In this document: positions 16,394-24,988 of the stretch, piece after piece
How the letters are laid out: each line of letters opens with the position of its first letter
Numbering within the stretch: the first letter of the stretch is position 1
NCBI GenBank assembly: GCA_050693875.1
Contig: JBOGWP010000203.1
Span: forward strand, 1 to 39,099
From: JBOGWP01 sp050693875
Lineage (GTDB): Bacteria > Actinomycetota > CADDZG01 > JAHWKV01 > JBOGWP01
Length of the DNA: 39,099 bases
Direction of reading: 5' to 3'
The notes under the pieces: model-generated
Told to the model about the DNA's origin: nothing
Database searches by the model: none
What the model saw: only the letters and a program-made list of their open reading frames with translations
Program-made: the position numbers and the translations under genes

Positions 16394-18291
16394 GAGGGCG
16401 AGCCGGTCGGGGCAGCGGCCGCGGCCCTGCGGCGCTCCTTCTCGAGGAAGGGCACCACGCGCCGGCGAATCTCCTCCTCGACCTCGTCGGGCTCCTCCGA
16501 TGCGTCCACGATGACGAAGCGCGACGGGTATCGGCGCGCCAGCTCCCGATAGGCCCGGCGCACCCGCGTGTGGAAGTCGGTCCCCTCGCGCTCGATGCGA
16601 TCCGTGGTTCCCGAGCGCCGCAGACCCACCCCCGGATCGGTGTCGAGCAGGAACACGAGGTCCGGCATCACCTCGCCGACCGCCCACTGGTTGACCTGGA
16701 GCACCTCGTGGATGCCGAGACCACGGGCAAGCCCCTGATAGGCCAGGGAGGAGTCGAGGAAGCGGTCCGACAGCACGATCGCCCCGCGCTCCAGCGCCGG
16801 CCGGATCACCTCCTCCACGTGCTGCGCCCGGTCGGCCGCATAGAGAAGCGCCTCGGTCTTTGGCGAGATCGACGGCCCGTCCGGATCGAGCAGCGCCTCG
16901 CGGATGCGCATCCCCGCCGCCGTCCCACCGGGCTCGGCGGTGACCACCACGTCGCGGCCCTGCGTCCGGAGGAATCGTGCCAGCCGCTCGAGCTGCGTCG
17001 TCTTCCCCGCCCCGTCCCCGCCCTCGAAGACGAAGAAGACGCCCGGCGACGGAACCCGCAACCCCTGCCGCCGGGCCGCGATCGCCCTCGTCGTGACGAC
17101 CGCGGCACCGATGATCACCAGGCCCCCCAGCCACAAGGCCGCCCGGCTCCCGGTGAGGATGATGTGCTGGCCGAACACTCCGAAGCGGACCCGCCCGATC
17201 ACCTTTGCGAGCGCAGGGCCGAGCGCCAGGGAGGCGACGAGCGACAACCGCACCATCGAGTACATCGAGGCGAGGGTGCGCCCGCGCAGCTCGTCGCTGA
17301 CGTTCTCTTGCACGAGCGTGAGCCCGGACGGGTAGGCCAGCCCGGCAAAGAATCCGGTGACGCTCCCGAGCACGAGGCCCGGGGGGAGGGTGGACACGCT
17401 GGCGAAGCCGATGAGGGCGCTCCCCAGCCCGAAGACCTCCGCCGAGAACAGCACGTCTCGATGGACGAATCGAGAGACCACCGTCGAGACCGCGAAGCCG
17501 AGGCCGAGCCCGATCCCCACCGCGGTCACCAGCAGACCGAATCCGGCCGCCCCCGCGCCGAGTGTCTCGCGAACGTAGAAGACCGCGATCGCAAGGAAGA
17601 TCCCGACGCCGCCGAAGATCGTTCCGATCCCGAGCACCCACGGTCGGATGTAGGGATGGTCGCGGATGAAGCGGAGGCCGTCGACGAGCTCCTGCCAGAT
17701 GCCGTGGAAGTCGAGGCGGTGGGCGGCCCGCCGCGCGGCGGGGATCACCAGCGTGGAGGTGATGACCGCGCTGACGAGGAAGGTGATCGAGTCGAGGAAG
17801 AAGGCCAGGTGCTCCTCGTTGAAACGGAACGTGCTGAAAATCGGAACGCTCCCGCCGAGCCACCTCGAGGCGGCGACAAGGAGGCCGAACGCCGCCCCAG
17901 AGATCGGAAACATGCCGTAGACGGCGAAGAGCGTGAGCGAGTTCGCACGCAGCAGCTGCCGGCGCGGGACCATGTTCGGCAGCACCGAGTCCTTTGCCGG
18001 CTGCCAGAGCAGGGTGAGCATCTCGAGGAGCGCCGACACGAGCACGAGCACGAATACCGGCCGCAGAAACGGGATGACCTTGGGGATCGACTCGACGAAG
18101 GGCATGACCACGATCAGCGCCGCCCGGGACAGGTCGCAGAACACCATCAGCGGCTTTCGGCTGAACCGGTCCACCAGCACGCCGGCGATCGGCCCGAAGA
18201 AGAGGGCCGGGACCAGCCGGGCGAGCAGCATCAGCGCCACGGCAAACTCGTCCCGTGTGATTCGGCCCGCCAACGAGAGGATGGCGATCAT
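16390..18291 (-). CDS. tmk: Fused MFS transporter-like / thymidylate kinase protein
   Basis: An N-terminal major-facilitator region (about residues 1-410, ten or more hydrophobic segments, with GVLVDRFSRKPLM and DELRGRTLASMYSM loops) is fused to a complete dTMP kinase. The kinase has P-loop FEGGDGAGKTTQ (about 421-432), the LID/DRY region LSDRFLDSSLAYQG and the PDLVFLLDTDP strand. Streptomyces has the same fusion. The coordinates use the first canonical start, but the frame continues upstream with text typical of an MFS first helix (LALFRHRSFRRFF, IAQGFSALGDWIGM). The true start is therefore probably about 18429, an ATC six bases after GGAGG; no ATG, GTG or TTG is in frame there. It is followed by holB with a 4-base overlap. 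Confidence 0.92.
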   Translation of the reverse strand: MIAILSLAGRITRDEFAVALMLLARLVPALFFGPIAGVLVDRFSRKPLMVFCDLSRAALIVVMPFVESIPKVIPFLRPVFVLVLVSALLEMLTLLWQPAKDSVLPNMVPRRQLLRANSLTLFAVYGMFPISGAAFGLLVAASRWLGGSVPIFSTFRFNEEHLAFFLDSITFLVSAVITSTLVIPAARRAAHRLDFHGIWQELVDGLRFIRDHPYIRPWVLGIGTIFGGVGIFLAIAVFYVRETLGAGAAGFGLLVTAVGIGLGLGFAVSTVVSRFVHRDVLFSAEVFGLGSALIGFASVSTLPPGLVLGSVTGFFAGLAYPSGLTLVQENVSDELRGRTLASMYSMVRLSLVASLALGPALAKVIGRVRFGVFGQHIILTGSRAALWLGGLVIIGAAVVTTRAIAARRQGLRVPSPGVFFVFEGGDGAGKTTQLERLARFLRTQGRDVVVTAEPGGTAAGMRIREALLDPDGPSISPKTEALLYAADRAQHVEEVIRPALERGAIVLSDRFLDSSLAYQGLARGLGIHEVLQVNQWAVGEVMPDLVFLLDTDPGVGLRRSGTTDRIEREGTDFHTRVRRAYRELARRYPSRFVIVDASEEPDEVEEEIRRRVVPFLEKERRRAAAAAPTGSPS

Positions 18292-18508
18292 CCCGATCCA
18301 GTCGCCGAGGGCCGAGAAGCCCTGGGCGATGAAGAACCGCCGGAACGAGCGGTGGCGGAAGAGGGCGAGGTAAGATGCCCGCTCCTCCCGGCTCGTCAGC
18401 GAGGCCGGACTTGGGGTTCCGGGGTCGATCGGATTCCTCCCGCGTCGGGACGACGCGAAAATTCTAGGACGGCGAGGCGCGTTCCCGGTAGGACGGCGGC
18501 GGCCCTGG

Positions 18509-20800
18509 CTACGAGGGGACCCTGGCCGGCGTCTCCAGGGAGTCCCCGGACGCGGCCGCCCTGCCGCCCGCGCCCTCCCCCGCCTCCCTCGGGTCTTGAT
18601 TCTGCGTATGCCGGCAGGCCGGGTAGTGGCTGCACCCGAAGAACCGCCCCCGGCGGCCGCTCCGCTCTACGAGCTCTCCGGTCTTCCCGCCGTCGGTGCA
18701 CTTCTTGCAGGGCTCCTCGAGACAGTGGGGGCAGGGGGCTCCGGTGGTTCGGACCTCCTTCTTCTTGATGTAGCGACAGTCGGGGTAGCGTGAACAGCCG
18801 ACGAAGGGGCCGAAGCGGCCGATCCGCTTCTGCAGCTGGGAGCCGCATTCCGGGCACAGGTCGTCGAGCAGCTCCGGCTCCTCGCGCTCGGTTCCCGGCA
18901 GCGGGAGCGTCTTCTTGCACTCGGGGTAGTTCGTGCAGGCGAGGAACTTGCCACGGCGCCCGAGCTTGATGACCATCGGACTGCCGCACTCGGGGCACAC
19001 TTGCTCCGCGACCTCGCTGATCACCTCGTCCCTCGGGACCTCCCCTGCCTTGTTGAGGCGGTCCTGCAGGGGGGTGTGGAACCCCTCGACCACCGGACGG
19101 TACGAGAGCTCGCCCTCGGCGATCTCGTCGAGCCGCTCCTCCATGTCGGAGGTGAACGTGAAGTCCATGAAGTGGTCCCCGAAGTACCGGAGGAGGAAGT
19201 CGGTGGTCACCTGGCCGGTGTCGGTGGGGACGAATCGCTTCTTGTCGAGCCGGGTGTAGTCGCGCTTCGTGTCGGTGAGGGTGGCGATGATCGAGGCGTA
19301 GGTGGACGGCCGCCCGATCCCGCGCTCCTCGAGCTCCTTCACCAGGCTGGCCTCGGTGTATCTCGGCGGAGGCTGGGTGAAGTGCTGCTCCGGACGCAGC
19401 TCGCGCAGGTCGAGGGGCTGCTCGGCCGCCAGCGGCGGGAGGCGGCGCTCCTCCTCTTCCTCCTCGTCGTCGCGCCCCTCGAGGTAGAGCCGGATGAACC
19501 CGTCGAACTTCAGCGTCGAGCCGGTCGCCCGGAAGAGATGGAGGTCGGCGCCAGCGGCCCGCGGGGTCGCGACGATGTCGGCCGAGACCTGGTCGAACAG
19601 CGCCGGCGCCATCAGCGAGGCAACCGACCGCTTCCAGACGAGGTCGTAGACCCTGAATAGCGTTTCGGCATCGCGCCCTCCCACCGCTCGGATCGCCGCC
19701 TCGACCTCCCGCCTGGGACGCTGGATCTCGGTGGGCCGGATGCACTCGTGCGCCTCCTGCGCCCCCGCGACCTTGCGGTCGTGCTGGCGATACCGGCCGC
19801 CCCAGTACTTGTCGCCGAAGGCCGACCTGATCAGCGACTCGGCGTCGGCGATCGCCACCCCGCTCATCGTCGTCGAGTCGGTCCGCATGTAGGTTATGAA
19901 GCCGCGCTCGTACAGCGCCTGAGCGAGCGACATCGCTCTGCGGGCAGTCAGCCCCAGCTTCCGCGAGGCCTCCTGCTGGTAGGACGACGTGATGAAAGGT
20001 GCCTGGGGGATCCGGCGCTGCTCGCGCGTGCGGACTTCGCGCACCTGCCACGTGGCGCCGTCGAGTGCAGCGAGGATCGCCTGCGCCCGCGCCTCCTCGG
20101 GGATGCGGTTGGCGACGTCCTCGTCGGATTCCCGGCCGAGCCGCGTGGGGATCCGGCGGTCCCCGATCTGGACGAGAAGGGCGGTGAAGGCCTGGCCTTC
20201 CTCGGTCGCGAGCAGCGCCTCGAGGGTCCAGTACTCCGTCGGCACGAAGGCGGCGATCTCGCGCTCTCGCTCGACCACAAGCCGCAGGGCCGGAGACTGC
20301 ACCCGCCCGGCCGACAGGCCGTAGCGGATCTTCTGCCAAAGCAGCTGCGAAACGGGGTAGCCGACCAGACGGTCGATGCCGCGGCGCGCCTGCTGGGCAT
20401 CGACCAGGCGCACGTCGACGTCGCGCGGATTCGCGATCGCCTCGGTCACCGCCCGCCGCGTGATCTCGGTGAAGGTGATGCGGCGTTGCTTCCCGGGGGG
20501 AATCCTGCAGGCCTCGGTGACGTGCCAGGCGATGGCCTCGCCCTCGCGGTCGTAGTCGGTGGCGAGGTAGACCGCCTCGGCGGTCCGGGCCGCCTTGCCG
20601 ATGGCCGCGATCGCCTTCTTCTTCTTGTCGACCACGACGTACTCGAGCGCGTAGCCGCCCTCGACCTCGATCCCCAGCCGGTTCTCGGGAAGGTCCCGGA
20701 CGTGCCCGACCGAGGCGAGCACCCTGTAGTCCCGGCCGAGGTACTTCTCGATCGTCTTCGCCTTGGCCGGCGACTCGACGACCACGAGATTCTTCGCCAC
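18509..20800 (-). CDS. topA: DNA topoisomerase I
   Basis: 763-residue type IA topoisomerase that relaxes negative supercoils. The Toprim domain opens with KNLVVVESPAKAKTIEKYLG and includes ATDYDREGEAIAWH (metal-binding acidic triad). The catalytic Tyr is in RGFITYMRTDST (about residue 302). RPSTYASIIATL is another hallmark. The C-terminus has three topoisomerase zinc ribbons (CPECGSPM...CTNYPEC, CPECGSQL...CSRYPDC, CPHCLEEPCKKC...CSHYPAC, from about residue 600). The well-known Streptomyces and Mycobacterium enzymes have basic repeats instead, so this points to a different branch. It is the first gene of the topA-tmk-holB run. Confidence 0.97.
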   Translation of the reverse strand: MAKNLVVVESPAKAKTIEKYLGRDYRVLASVGHVRDLPENRLGIEVEGGYALEYVVVDKKKKAIAAIGKAARTAEAVYLATDYDREGEAIAWHVTEACRIPPGKQRRITFTEITRRAVTEAIANPRDVDVRLVDAQQARRGIDRLVGYPVSQLLWQKIRYGLSAGRVQSPALRLVVEREREIAAFVPTEYWTLEALLATEEGQAFTALLVQIGDRRIPTRLGRESDEDVANRIPEEARAQAILAALDGATWQVREVRTREQRRIPQAPFITSSYQQEASRKLGLTARRAMSLAQALYERGFITYMRTDSTTMSGVAIADAESLIRSAFGDKYWGGRYRQHDRKVAGAQEAHECIRPTEIQRPRREVEAAIRAVGGRDAETLFRVYDLVWKRSVASLMAPALFDQVSADIVATPRAAGADLHLFRATGSTLKFDGFIRLYLEGRDDEEEEEERRLPPLAAEQPLDLRELRPEQHFTQPPPRYTEASLVKELEERGIGRPSTYASIIATLTDTKRDYTRLDKKRFVPTDTGQVTTDFLLRYFGDHFMDFTFTSDMEERLDEIAEGELSYRPVVEGFHTPLQDRLNKAGEVPRDEVISEVAEQVCPECGSPMVIKLGRRGKFLACTNYPECKKTLPLPGTEREEPELLDDLCPECGSQLQKRIGRFGPFVGCSRYPDCRYIKKKEVRTTGAPCPHCLEEPCKKCTDGGKTGELVERSGRRGRFFGCSHYPACRHTQNQDPREAGEGAGGRAAASGDSLETPARVPS

Positions 20801-20962
20801 TTCCGTCTCCTCGACTACACCCTGAGCGATTGGCGAGGGTGCGGGACATTTGCCGTCCTGTCAAGCCTCGCGGTTCTTCTTGCTGCCGCCCGGCGACCGT
20901 CGGGCCCATCGCGATGTTCGCGCCGATGGCGTCGGGGTCCGTTCGACCGAGTCCGGTTCGGT

Positions 20963-21637
20963 TCAGGAAGGCCCGCCGGCCCGGCTTTCCGGCGCCACCT
21001 TGCTCCGGCGCGCCCGAAGATACTCGATCACCCCCGGAACCAGGGAGATCGCGATGATCGCGATCACGACCAGCTCGAAGTTGCCCCGCACCGACTCGAG
21101 CGTGCCGAAGAAGTACCCGGCGAGCGTCACCGAGACGACCCAGAGCGCGGCGCCCACGACGTTGAAGGCCAGGAACCGGGAGTAGGTCATGCTGCCCAGC
21201 CCGGCGACGAACGGCGCAAACGTTCGAACGATCGGCACGAACCGGGCGATGACGATCGTTTTCCCGCCGTAGCGTTCAAAGAAGTGGTGGGTCCGGTCGA
21301 GGTGCTCGCGCCTGACCCACCGGCCCTTCCGGCCTTCCCGAAAGAGCCTGGGGCCGGTGTATCTGCCGATCTGGTAGTTGACGGAGTCGCCGATGATCGC
21401 GGCAGCGAGCAGGACCGAGATCAGCACGACGATGTTGAGCCTGCCGTCGCCGGCCAGCGCCCCGGCGACGAACAGCAGCGAGTCCCCGGGTAGAAACGGC
21501 GTCACGACCAGGCCGGTCTCGCAGAACACGACGACGAAGAGGATCGAGTAGGTCCATACGCCATAGAGCTCGACGAGGTGCTTGAGCTCGTCGTCGAGGT
21601 GCAGGACCCACTCGATCAGGTTGGAGATCAGTTCCAC
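20963..21637 (-). CDS. DedA/SNARE-associated family membrane protein
   Basis: 224 residues from the GTG at 21637, which has GGAGG eight bases upstream; an in-frame ATG at 21688 would add 17 Pro-rich residues. The DedA core is clear: FCETGLVVTPFLPGDSLLF, AAIIGDSVNYQIGRYTG, HHFFERYGGKTIVIARFVPIVRTFAPFVAG and FNVVGAALWVV. The family is now linked to lipid-carrier (undecaprenyl-phosphate) or phospholipid flipping and membrane homeostasis; the exact substrate cannot be told here. It is transcribed with the HD-domain gene just upstream. Confidence 0.93.
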   Translation of the reverse strand: MELISNLIEWVLHLDDELKHLVELYGVWTYSILFVVVFCETGLVVTPFLPGDSLLFVAGALAGDGRLNIVVLISVLLAAAIIGDSVNYQIGRYTGPRLFREGRKGRWVRREHLDRTHHFFERYGGKTIVIARFVPIVRTFAPFVAGLGSMTYSRFLAFNVVGAALWVVSVTLAGYFFGTLESVRGNFELVVIAIIAISLVPGVIEYLRARRSKVAPESRAGGPS

Positions 21638-21714
21638 CGCCGTGCCCTCCGGGCGCCCCGTGGGAGGAAGGGGCAAGTCTAGAGGCATCCCCGATGGGGC
21701 GATGCCGGCCGGGG

Positions 21715-22275
21715 CTAGGAGGGTTGCGCGATCAACCCCACCTCGGCCGCGACGCTCTGAATGCCCTCGATCCCGAGGCGGAGGAGGTCGTCGAGTGTGA
21801 TGCCGACCGACTCCTCGCAGGAGGTGATCTCGTCGCGGTTGACGCCGGGCGCGAACGAGCGCTCCTTCAGCTTCTTCCGGCACGAGGACACCTTCATCCC
21901 CTCGGCCTTGTCCGGCCGCACCAGCGCGCAGGCCACCAGGAAGCCGGCCACCGCGTCCGCGGGGACGATGGCCCTCGACATCAAGTCCGTCCGGTACTGG
22001 GAATGCGCGTGCGCGAGGACGCCGTTGATGATGTCCTCGTCGACGGCGGCCTCCCGGAGCCACTCCGCGCCGACGTAGGCATGACGGGCGAGGTCGTCGT
22101 GGGTCTGGTCCTGATCGATGTCGTGGAACAGGCCGACGAGGCCCCATCGCTCGACGTCGGCTTCGAAGTGCTCGGCGAGCCGCCGCATCACGCCCTGGAC
22201 GGTGACGAGGTGGCGAACCGTCGTCTCCTTCTCCGCCTTCGAACGCACCAGTTCGAGAGCTTCGTCTCCCTCCAC
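21715..22275 (-). CDS. HD-domain phosphohydrolase family protein
   Basis: 186 residues. The HD-superfamily metal site is visible: VRHLVTVQGVMRRLAEHF, then GLFHDIDQDQTHDDLARHAYVGAEWL (His-Asp pair) and LAHAHSQYRTDLMSRAI. Single-domain HD proteins of this size hydrolyse nucleotides or phosphoesters, but the substrate is undetermined. It is oriented with the DedA gene downstream and divergent from the OB-fold gene at 22416. The Cys-containing VSSCRKKLKERSF segment is also seen in related HD proteins and may be a conserved lid. Confidence 0.87.
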   Translation of the reverse strand: MEGDEALELVRSKAEKETTVRHLVTVQGVMRRLAEHFEADVERWGLVGLFHDIDQDQTHDDLARHAYVGAEWLREAAVDEDIINGVLAHAHSQYRTDLMSRAIVPADAVAGFLVACALVRPDKAEGMKVSSCRKKLKERSFAPGVNRDEITSCEESVGITLDDLLRLGIEGIQSVAAEVGLIAQPS

Positions 22276-22415
22276 GAGGGCGAGGCTACCATCCGATGCC
22301 GCCGTGCTCCGTCCCCCTCGTGCCCTTTGTCGGGGCCGGGCAATGGAGGCAGGGCCCGCGCGAGGTTCGCGCTTCAGCGGGGCGCGTCTTGGAGCGATAA
22401 TGAGGCCAGGAAACC

Positions 22416-22784
22416 ATGCGATTCTTCAGACGACTTGCGGAACTCTCCGAGCCCGAGGAGCAGCTCCGGGCGCAGGAGGTTCGTCACCAGGTTGCCGAGC
22501 TGCCCGGTGTCGAGCAGATCGCGGTGTGCCGCCCCCGGCGGCGTGCCCGGGTGGCCGGTATCGTGCAGGCGATCCGCGTGGTCCCCCAGCAGGAGTCGAC
22601 CCGGCTCGAGGTGGAGATCTACGACGGCACCGACCAGATCACCGGGGTGTGGCTCGGACGGAGGCGAATCCCCGGCATCGAGCTGGGGCTCCCGATCATC
22701 CTGGAAGGCACGATCTCCTCGATCCTCGATCACGACCTCCAGATCATCAACCCGGCCTACGAGTTCCTGCCGGCCCACGACTAA
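22416..22784 (+). CDS. OB-fold nucleic-acid-binding-like protein
   Basis: 122 residues. A short helical N-terminus (MRFFRRLAELSEPEEQLRAQ) is followed by an OB-fold of about 75 residues: RARVAGIVQAIRVVPQQ, TRLEVEIYDGTDQITGVWLGRRRIPGI and LEGTISSILDHDLQIINPAYEF. In many Actinobacteria a protein of this type is encoded next to the paired TrkA genes, as it is here, which suggests a conserved but unexplained association. The stop codon (TAA, within CTAA) is directly followed by the third dispersed repeat. Confidence 0.85.
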   Translation: MRFFRRLAELSEPEEQLRAQEVRHQVAELPGVEQIAVCRPRRRARVAGIVQAIRVVPQQESTRLEVEIYDGTDQITGVWLGRRRIPGIELGLPIILEGTISSILDHDLQIINPAYEFLPAHD

Positions 22785-23009
22785 CGGGTCGCTTCGCTCC
22801 CCGCTACGGGCCAGAAAAGCAAGGGGCGGCCTCCGGCCGCGGTCCTCAATGTCGCCCGCCACGCTCGGCGAGCCGAGCCTCCGGCGGCGTCGTTCAATGC
22901 CGGCAGGGCCTCGCTTCGCTCGGTGCCCGCCGGGCCCAGCCTGAGGTGCGGCTCGGTCGGCGTTGGCGCCCAACCTAGCTCATTCGCACCTTTGGCACCT
23001 CAAGGTGGG
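22785..23009 (+). repeat. Dispersed palindromic repeat, copy 3
   Basis: 225 bases between the convergent OB-fold and TrkA genes. It starts CGGGTCGCTTCGCTCC right after the TAA stop and keeps the GGCCTCCGGCC hairpin, one shortened internal unit (CCTCAATGTCGCCC), the CTCGGCGAGCCGAG palindrome, the GCCGGCAGGGCC / GCCCGCCGGGC stem and the diverged terminal inverted repeat. CTAACG is found at both boundaries (22781-22786 and 23010-23015). The distal end lies ten bases from the stop of the convergent trkA gene. Confidence 0.88.
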
Positions 23010-23022
23010 CTAACGTGGCTCC

Positions 23023-23712
23023 TCAACCGATCACTCCGTCGGCTCCGCCCGGCTTTCCTGCGAGGAAGGTCTCGAGCGCACCCTCCGCGGCAGGAGTCGA
23101 CAGCGCGATGACCTCGTCGCCTTCCATCAGCGGGGTCTCGTCCCGCGGCACGATCACGTGCTGATCCCGGATGATGGCCACGATCGCGCAGTCGCGGGGC
23201 AGGCTCAGCTCCCCCACCACCTTGCCCGAGGCCGGCGACTCGTCGGCGAGCGTGAACTCCACCAGCGACACCTTGCCCTTCTCGAGGCGCAGCAGCCGAA
23301 CCAGGTCGCCCACCATCACCGCCTCCTCGACGAGGGAGGTGAGCAGGTGCGGGGGGCTGACCGCCACGTCGACGCCCCACGACTCGTTGAACAGCCAGTG
23401 GTTCTTCGGGTGGTTCACCCGGGCCAGGACTCGCGGGATGCCGAACTCCTGCTTGGCGAGCAGCGAGACCACGAGGTTGTCCTCGTCGTCTCCCGTTGCC
23501 GCCACCATCACATCGCAGGATTCGAGCCCGATTCCCCGGAGATCGAATGGCTCGCACGCATCGGCGTGAATCCAGGTGCAGGCGATGCTGGAGGAGTCGC
23601 GCCGGATCACAGCGATGTCCTGCTCGATCAGGATGACCTCGTGCCCCCGCTCCACCAGGTCGCCCGCGATGAACTGGCCGACGTTTCCCGCCCCGGCAAT
23701 CGCAACCTTCAT
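23023..23712 (-). CDS. TrkA-type potassium uptake regulatory protein (second of pair)
   Basis: 229 residues: an NAD-binding RCK-N Rossmann domain (MKVAIAGAGNVGQFIAGDLVERGHEVILIEQD) followed by a TrkA-C domain (about 150-220, ending GDEVIALST). It gates a Trk/Ktr-type potassium channel subunit in response to nucleotides. The channel gene itself is not in the window. It starts at the ATG overlapping the stop of the upstream trkA paralogue (ATGA at 23709-23712), matching the paired TrkA genes seen in many Actinobacteria. The open frame extends upstream but only as a shadow of the paralogue. Confidence 0.93.
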   Translation of the reverse strand: MKVAIAGAGNVGQFIAGDLVERGHEVILIEQDIAVIRRDSSSIACTWIHADACEPFDLRGIGLESCDVMVAATGDDEDNLVVSLLAKQEFGIPRVLARVNHPKNHWLFNESWGVDVAVSPPHLLTSLVEEAVMVGDLVRLLRLEKGKVSLVEFTLADESPASGKVVGELSLPRDCAIVAIIRDQHVIVPRDETPLMEGDEVIALSTPAAEGALETFLAGKPGGADGVIG

Positions 23713-24371
23713 TCCTCGTCCTTCGATTCTCCGAGGCGGTTGCGAAGCTCGTCGATCCCGCCGCGCACCACCGCGATGTGAAGGAAATCGTCCTCCTGCA
23801 CGATGGTCCTGGGCTCGGGCATCGTCGTCTCGCCGAACCGCGTGTACGCGGCCACGTACATCCGACCGGCCACGTTGAGCAGCTCGAGCTTGCGTCCGAC
23901 CATTCCCTTCGGGGCTCGTGCGCCCACGATCACGACCTCGCCCGAGCCGAGGGTGGACTCGAGGGACTCGAAGATCGGGAGCACCCGGGCAAGGATCTGA
24001 TCCGTCGTCCACGCCACCGTCGCCACCGTCTGGATGCCCAGGCGCTCATAGATCTGGGCACGGCGCGGATCGTAGATGCGGGCGGCCACCTTGGGAACCT
24101 GGTAGTGCTCTTTCGCGATGCGGGCCGAGACGATGTTGGAGTTGTCGCCGTTCGTCACGGCCATGAAGACCTCGGCCTCGCGGATGCCGGCCTCCTCGAG
24201 GATCTCACGGTCGAAGCCAGGCCCTACCAAGGTCTTGCCCTCGAAGCTCGGGTGGAGCCGCTCGAACGCGAGCTCGTCCTTGTCGATCACCGAGACCGTG
24301 AACCCTCGCTGGCCGAGGCCGTCGGCTAGCTCTGCGCCGACCCTGCCACACCCAACAATCACCGCATGCAC
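23709..24371 (-). CDS. TrkA-type potassium uptake regulatory protein (first of pair)
   Basis: 220 residues. The RCK-N domain begins MHAVIVGCGRVGAELADGLGQ, with the dinucleotide-binding GxGxxG pattern as GCGRVG and an acidic residue at the end of strand 2 (VIDKDELAF). A TrkA-C domain follows (about 140-210, VIVGARAPKGMVGRKLELL...EDDFLHIAVVRGG). It probably acts as a hetero-complex with the downstream paralogue, since the two are translationally coupled. No potassium transporter is encoded nearby. Confidence 0.93.
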   Translation of the reverse strand: MHAVIVGCGRVGAELADGLGQRGFTVSVIDKDELAFERLHPSFEGKTLVGPGFDREILEEAGIREAEVFMAVTNGDNSNIVSARIAKEHYQVPKVAARIYDPRRAQIYERLGIQTVATVAWTTDQILARVLPIFESLESTLGSGEVVIVGARAPKGMVGRKLELLNVAGRMYVAAYTRFGETTMPEPRTIVQEDDFLHIAVVRGGIDELRNRLGESKDEE

Positions 24372-24461
24372 GGCGTGAAGATACCCCTTTCCATCCCCGG
24401 TGGCCCGTTCAATGAGCCGGTTCGCCGATCGGTGCCTCGATCCCGATCGGCGGAACCGAGG

Positions 24462-24842
24462 TCACGAGCCGGAGCCGCCCCCCTCGGACGGGGCGGCCTC
24501 GCCCGGGGGCGCCGCGGTGGCGGCGTCGAGCGTGTCGTGAATCGGAAAGACCTTGGTCAGTCCCGTGATGCGGAACAGCTTCAGGATCTTCTCCTTCGTC
24601 GAGATCAGCGACAGCGTTCCGTTGTGGGCCTTTACTCGCTTGAGTCCGGCGACCAGCACCCCCAGCCCCGTCGAGTCGAGGAAGTCGATTCCCTCGAGAT
24701 TGACCACAATGTTGTGCGATCCCTTCTCGACCATCTCGGCCAGCTGCTCGCGCAACTTGGGTGCGGTGAACACGTCCACCTCGCCGCCGACGTTCACAAT
24801 CGCGTAGGGGCCGCGCGTCTCGACGTCGACGGTTATCTCCAT
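24462..24842 (-). CDS. STAS-domain anti-sigma factor antagonist
   Basis: 126 residues, of which about 105 form the STAS fold. The regulatory serine is in GIDFLDSTGLGVLVAGLKR (about residue 57), the site phosphorylated by RsbW-type kinases. The start IVNVGGEVDVFTAPKLREQL is also classic. The C-terminus is an Ala/Pro/Gly/Glu/Ser tail of about 20 residues. A candidate -10 (TAGAAT on the minus strand, 24879-24884) lies upstream. The 144-residue kinase-like protein at 278-712 is a possible but unproven partner, 24 kb away. Confidence 0.93.
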   Translation of the reverse strand: MEITVDVETRGPYAIVNVGGEVDVFTAPKLREQLAEMVEKGSHNIVVNLEGIDFLDSTGLGVLVAGLKRVKAHNGTLSLISTKEKILKLFRITGLTKVFPIHDTLDAATAAPPGEAAPSEGGGSGS

Positions 24843-24988
24843 ACGGAACCCTCACTCCCCGCCCTCGGACAGGCGGTCATTCTATTCCCCGCCTATTCCC
24901 GCGGTGCAGCCGCTCTCACGCGTCCGTCCTCCCCGGGATGCCGGGAGAGCAGGTTGAGATATGGCGCCATGTGGGGAACAATGCCTCG

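Noticed and set aside
16570..18768. 732-codon open frame on the plus strand
   Set aside because: It is antisense to the MFS-tmk and topA genes, has skewed Arg/Gly/Glu/His composition, and shows no domain; a high-GC shadow.
24879..24884. TAGAAT as the STAS gene promoter
   Set aside because: A good -10 match and distance, but there is no -35-like hexamer, so it is mentioned only in the STAS entry and not listed as a feature.
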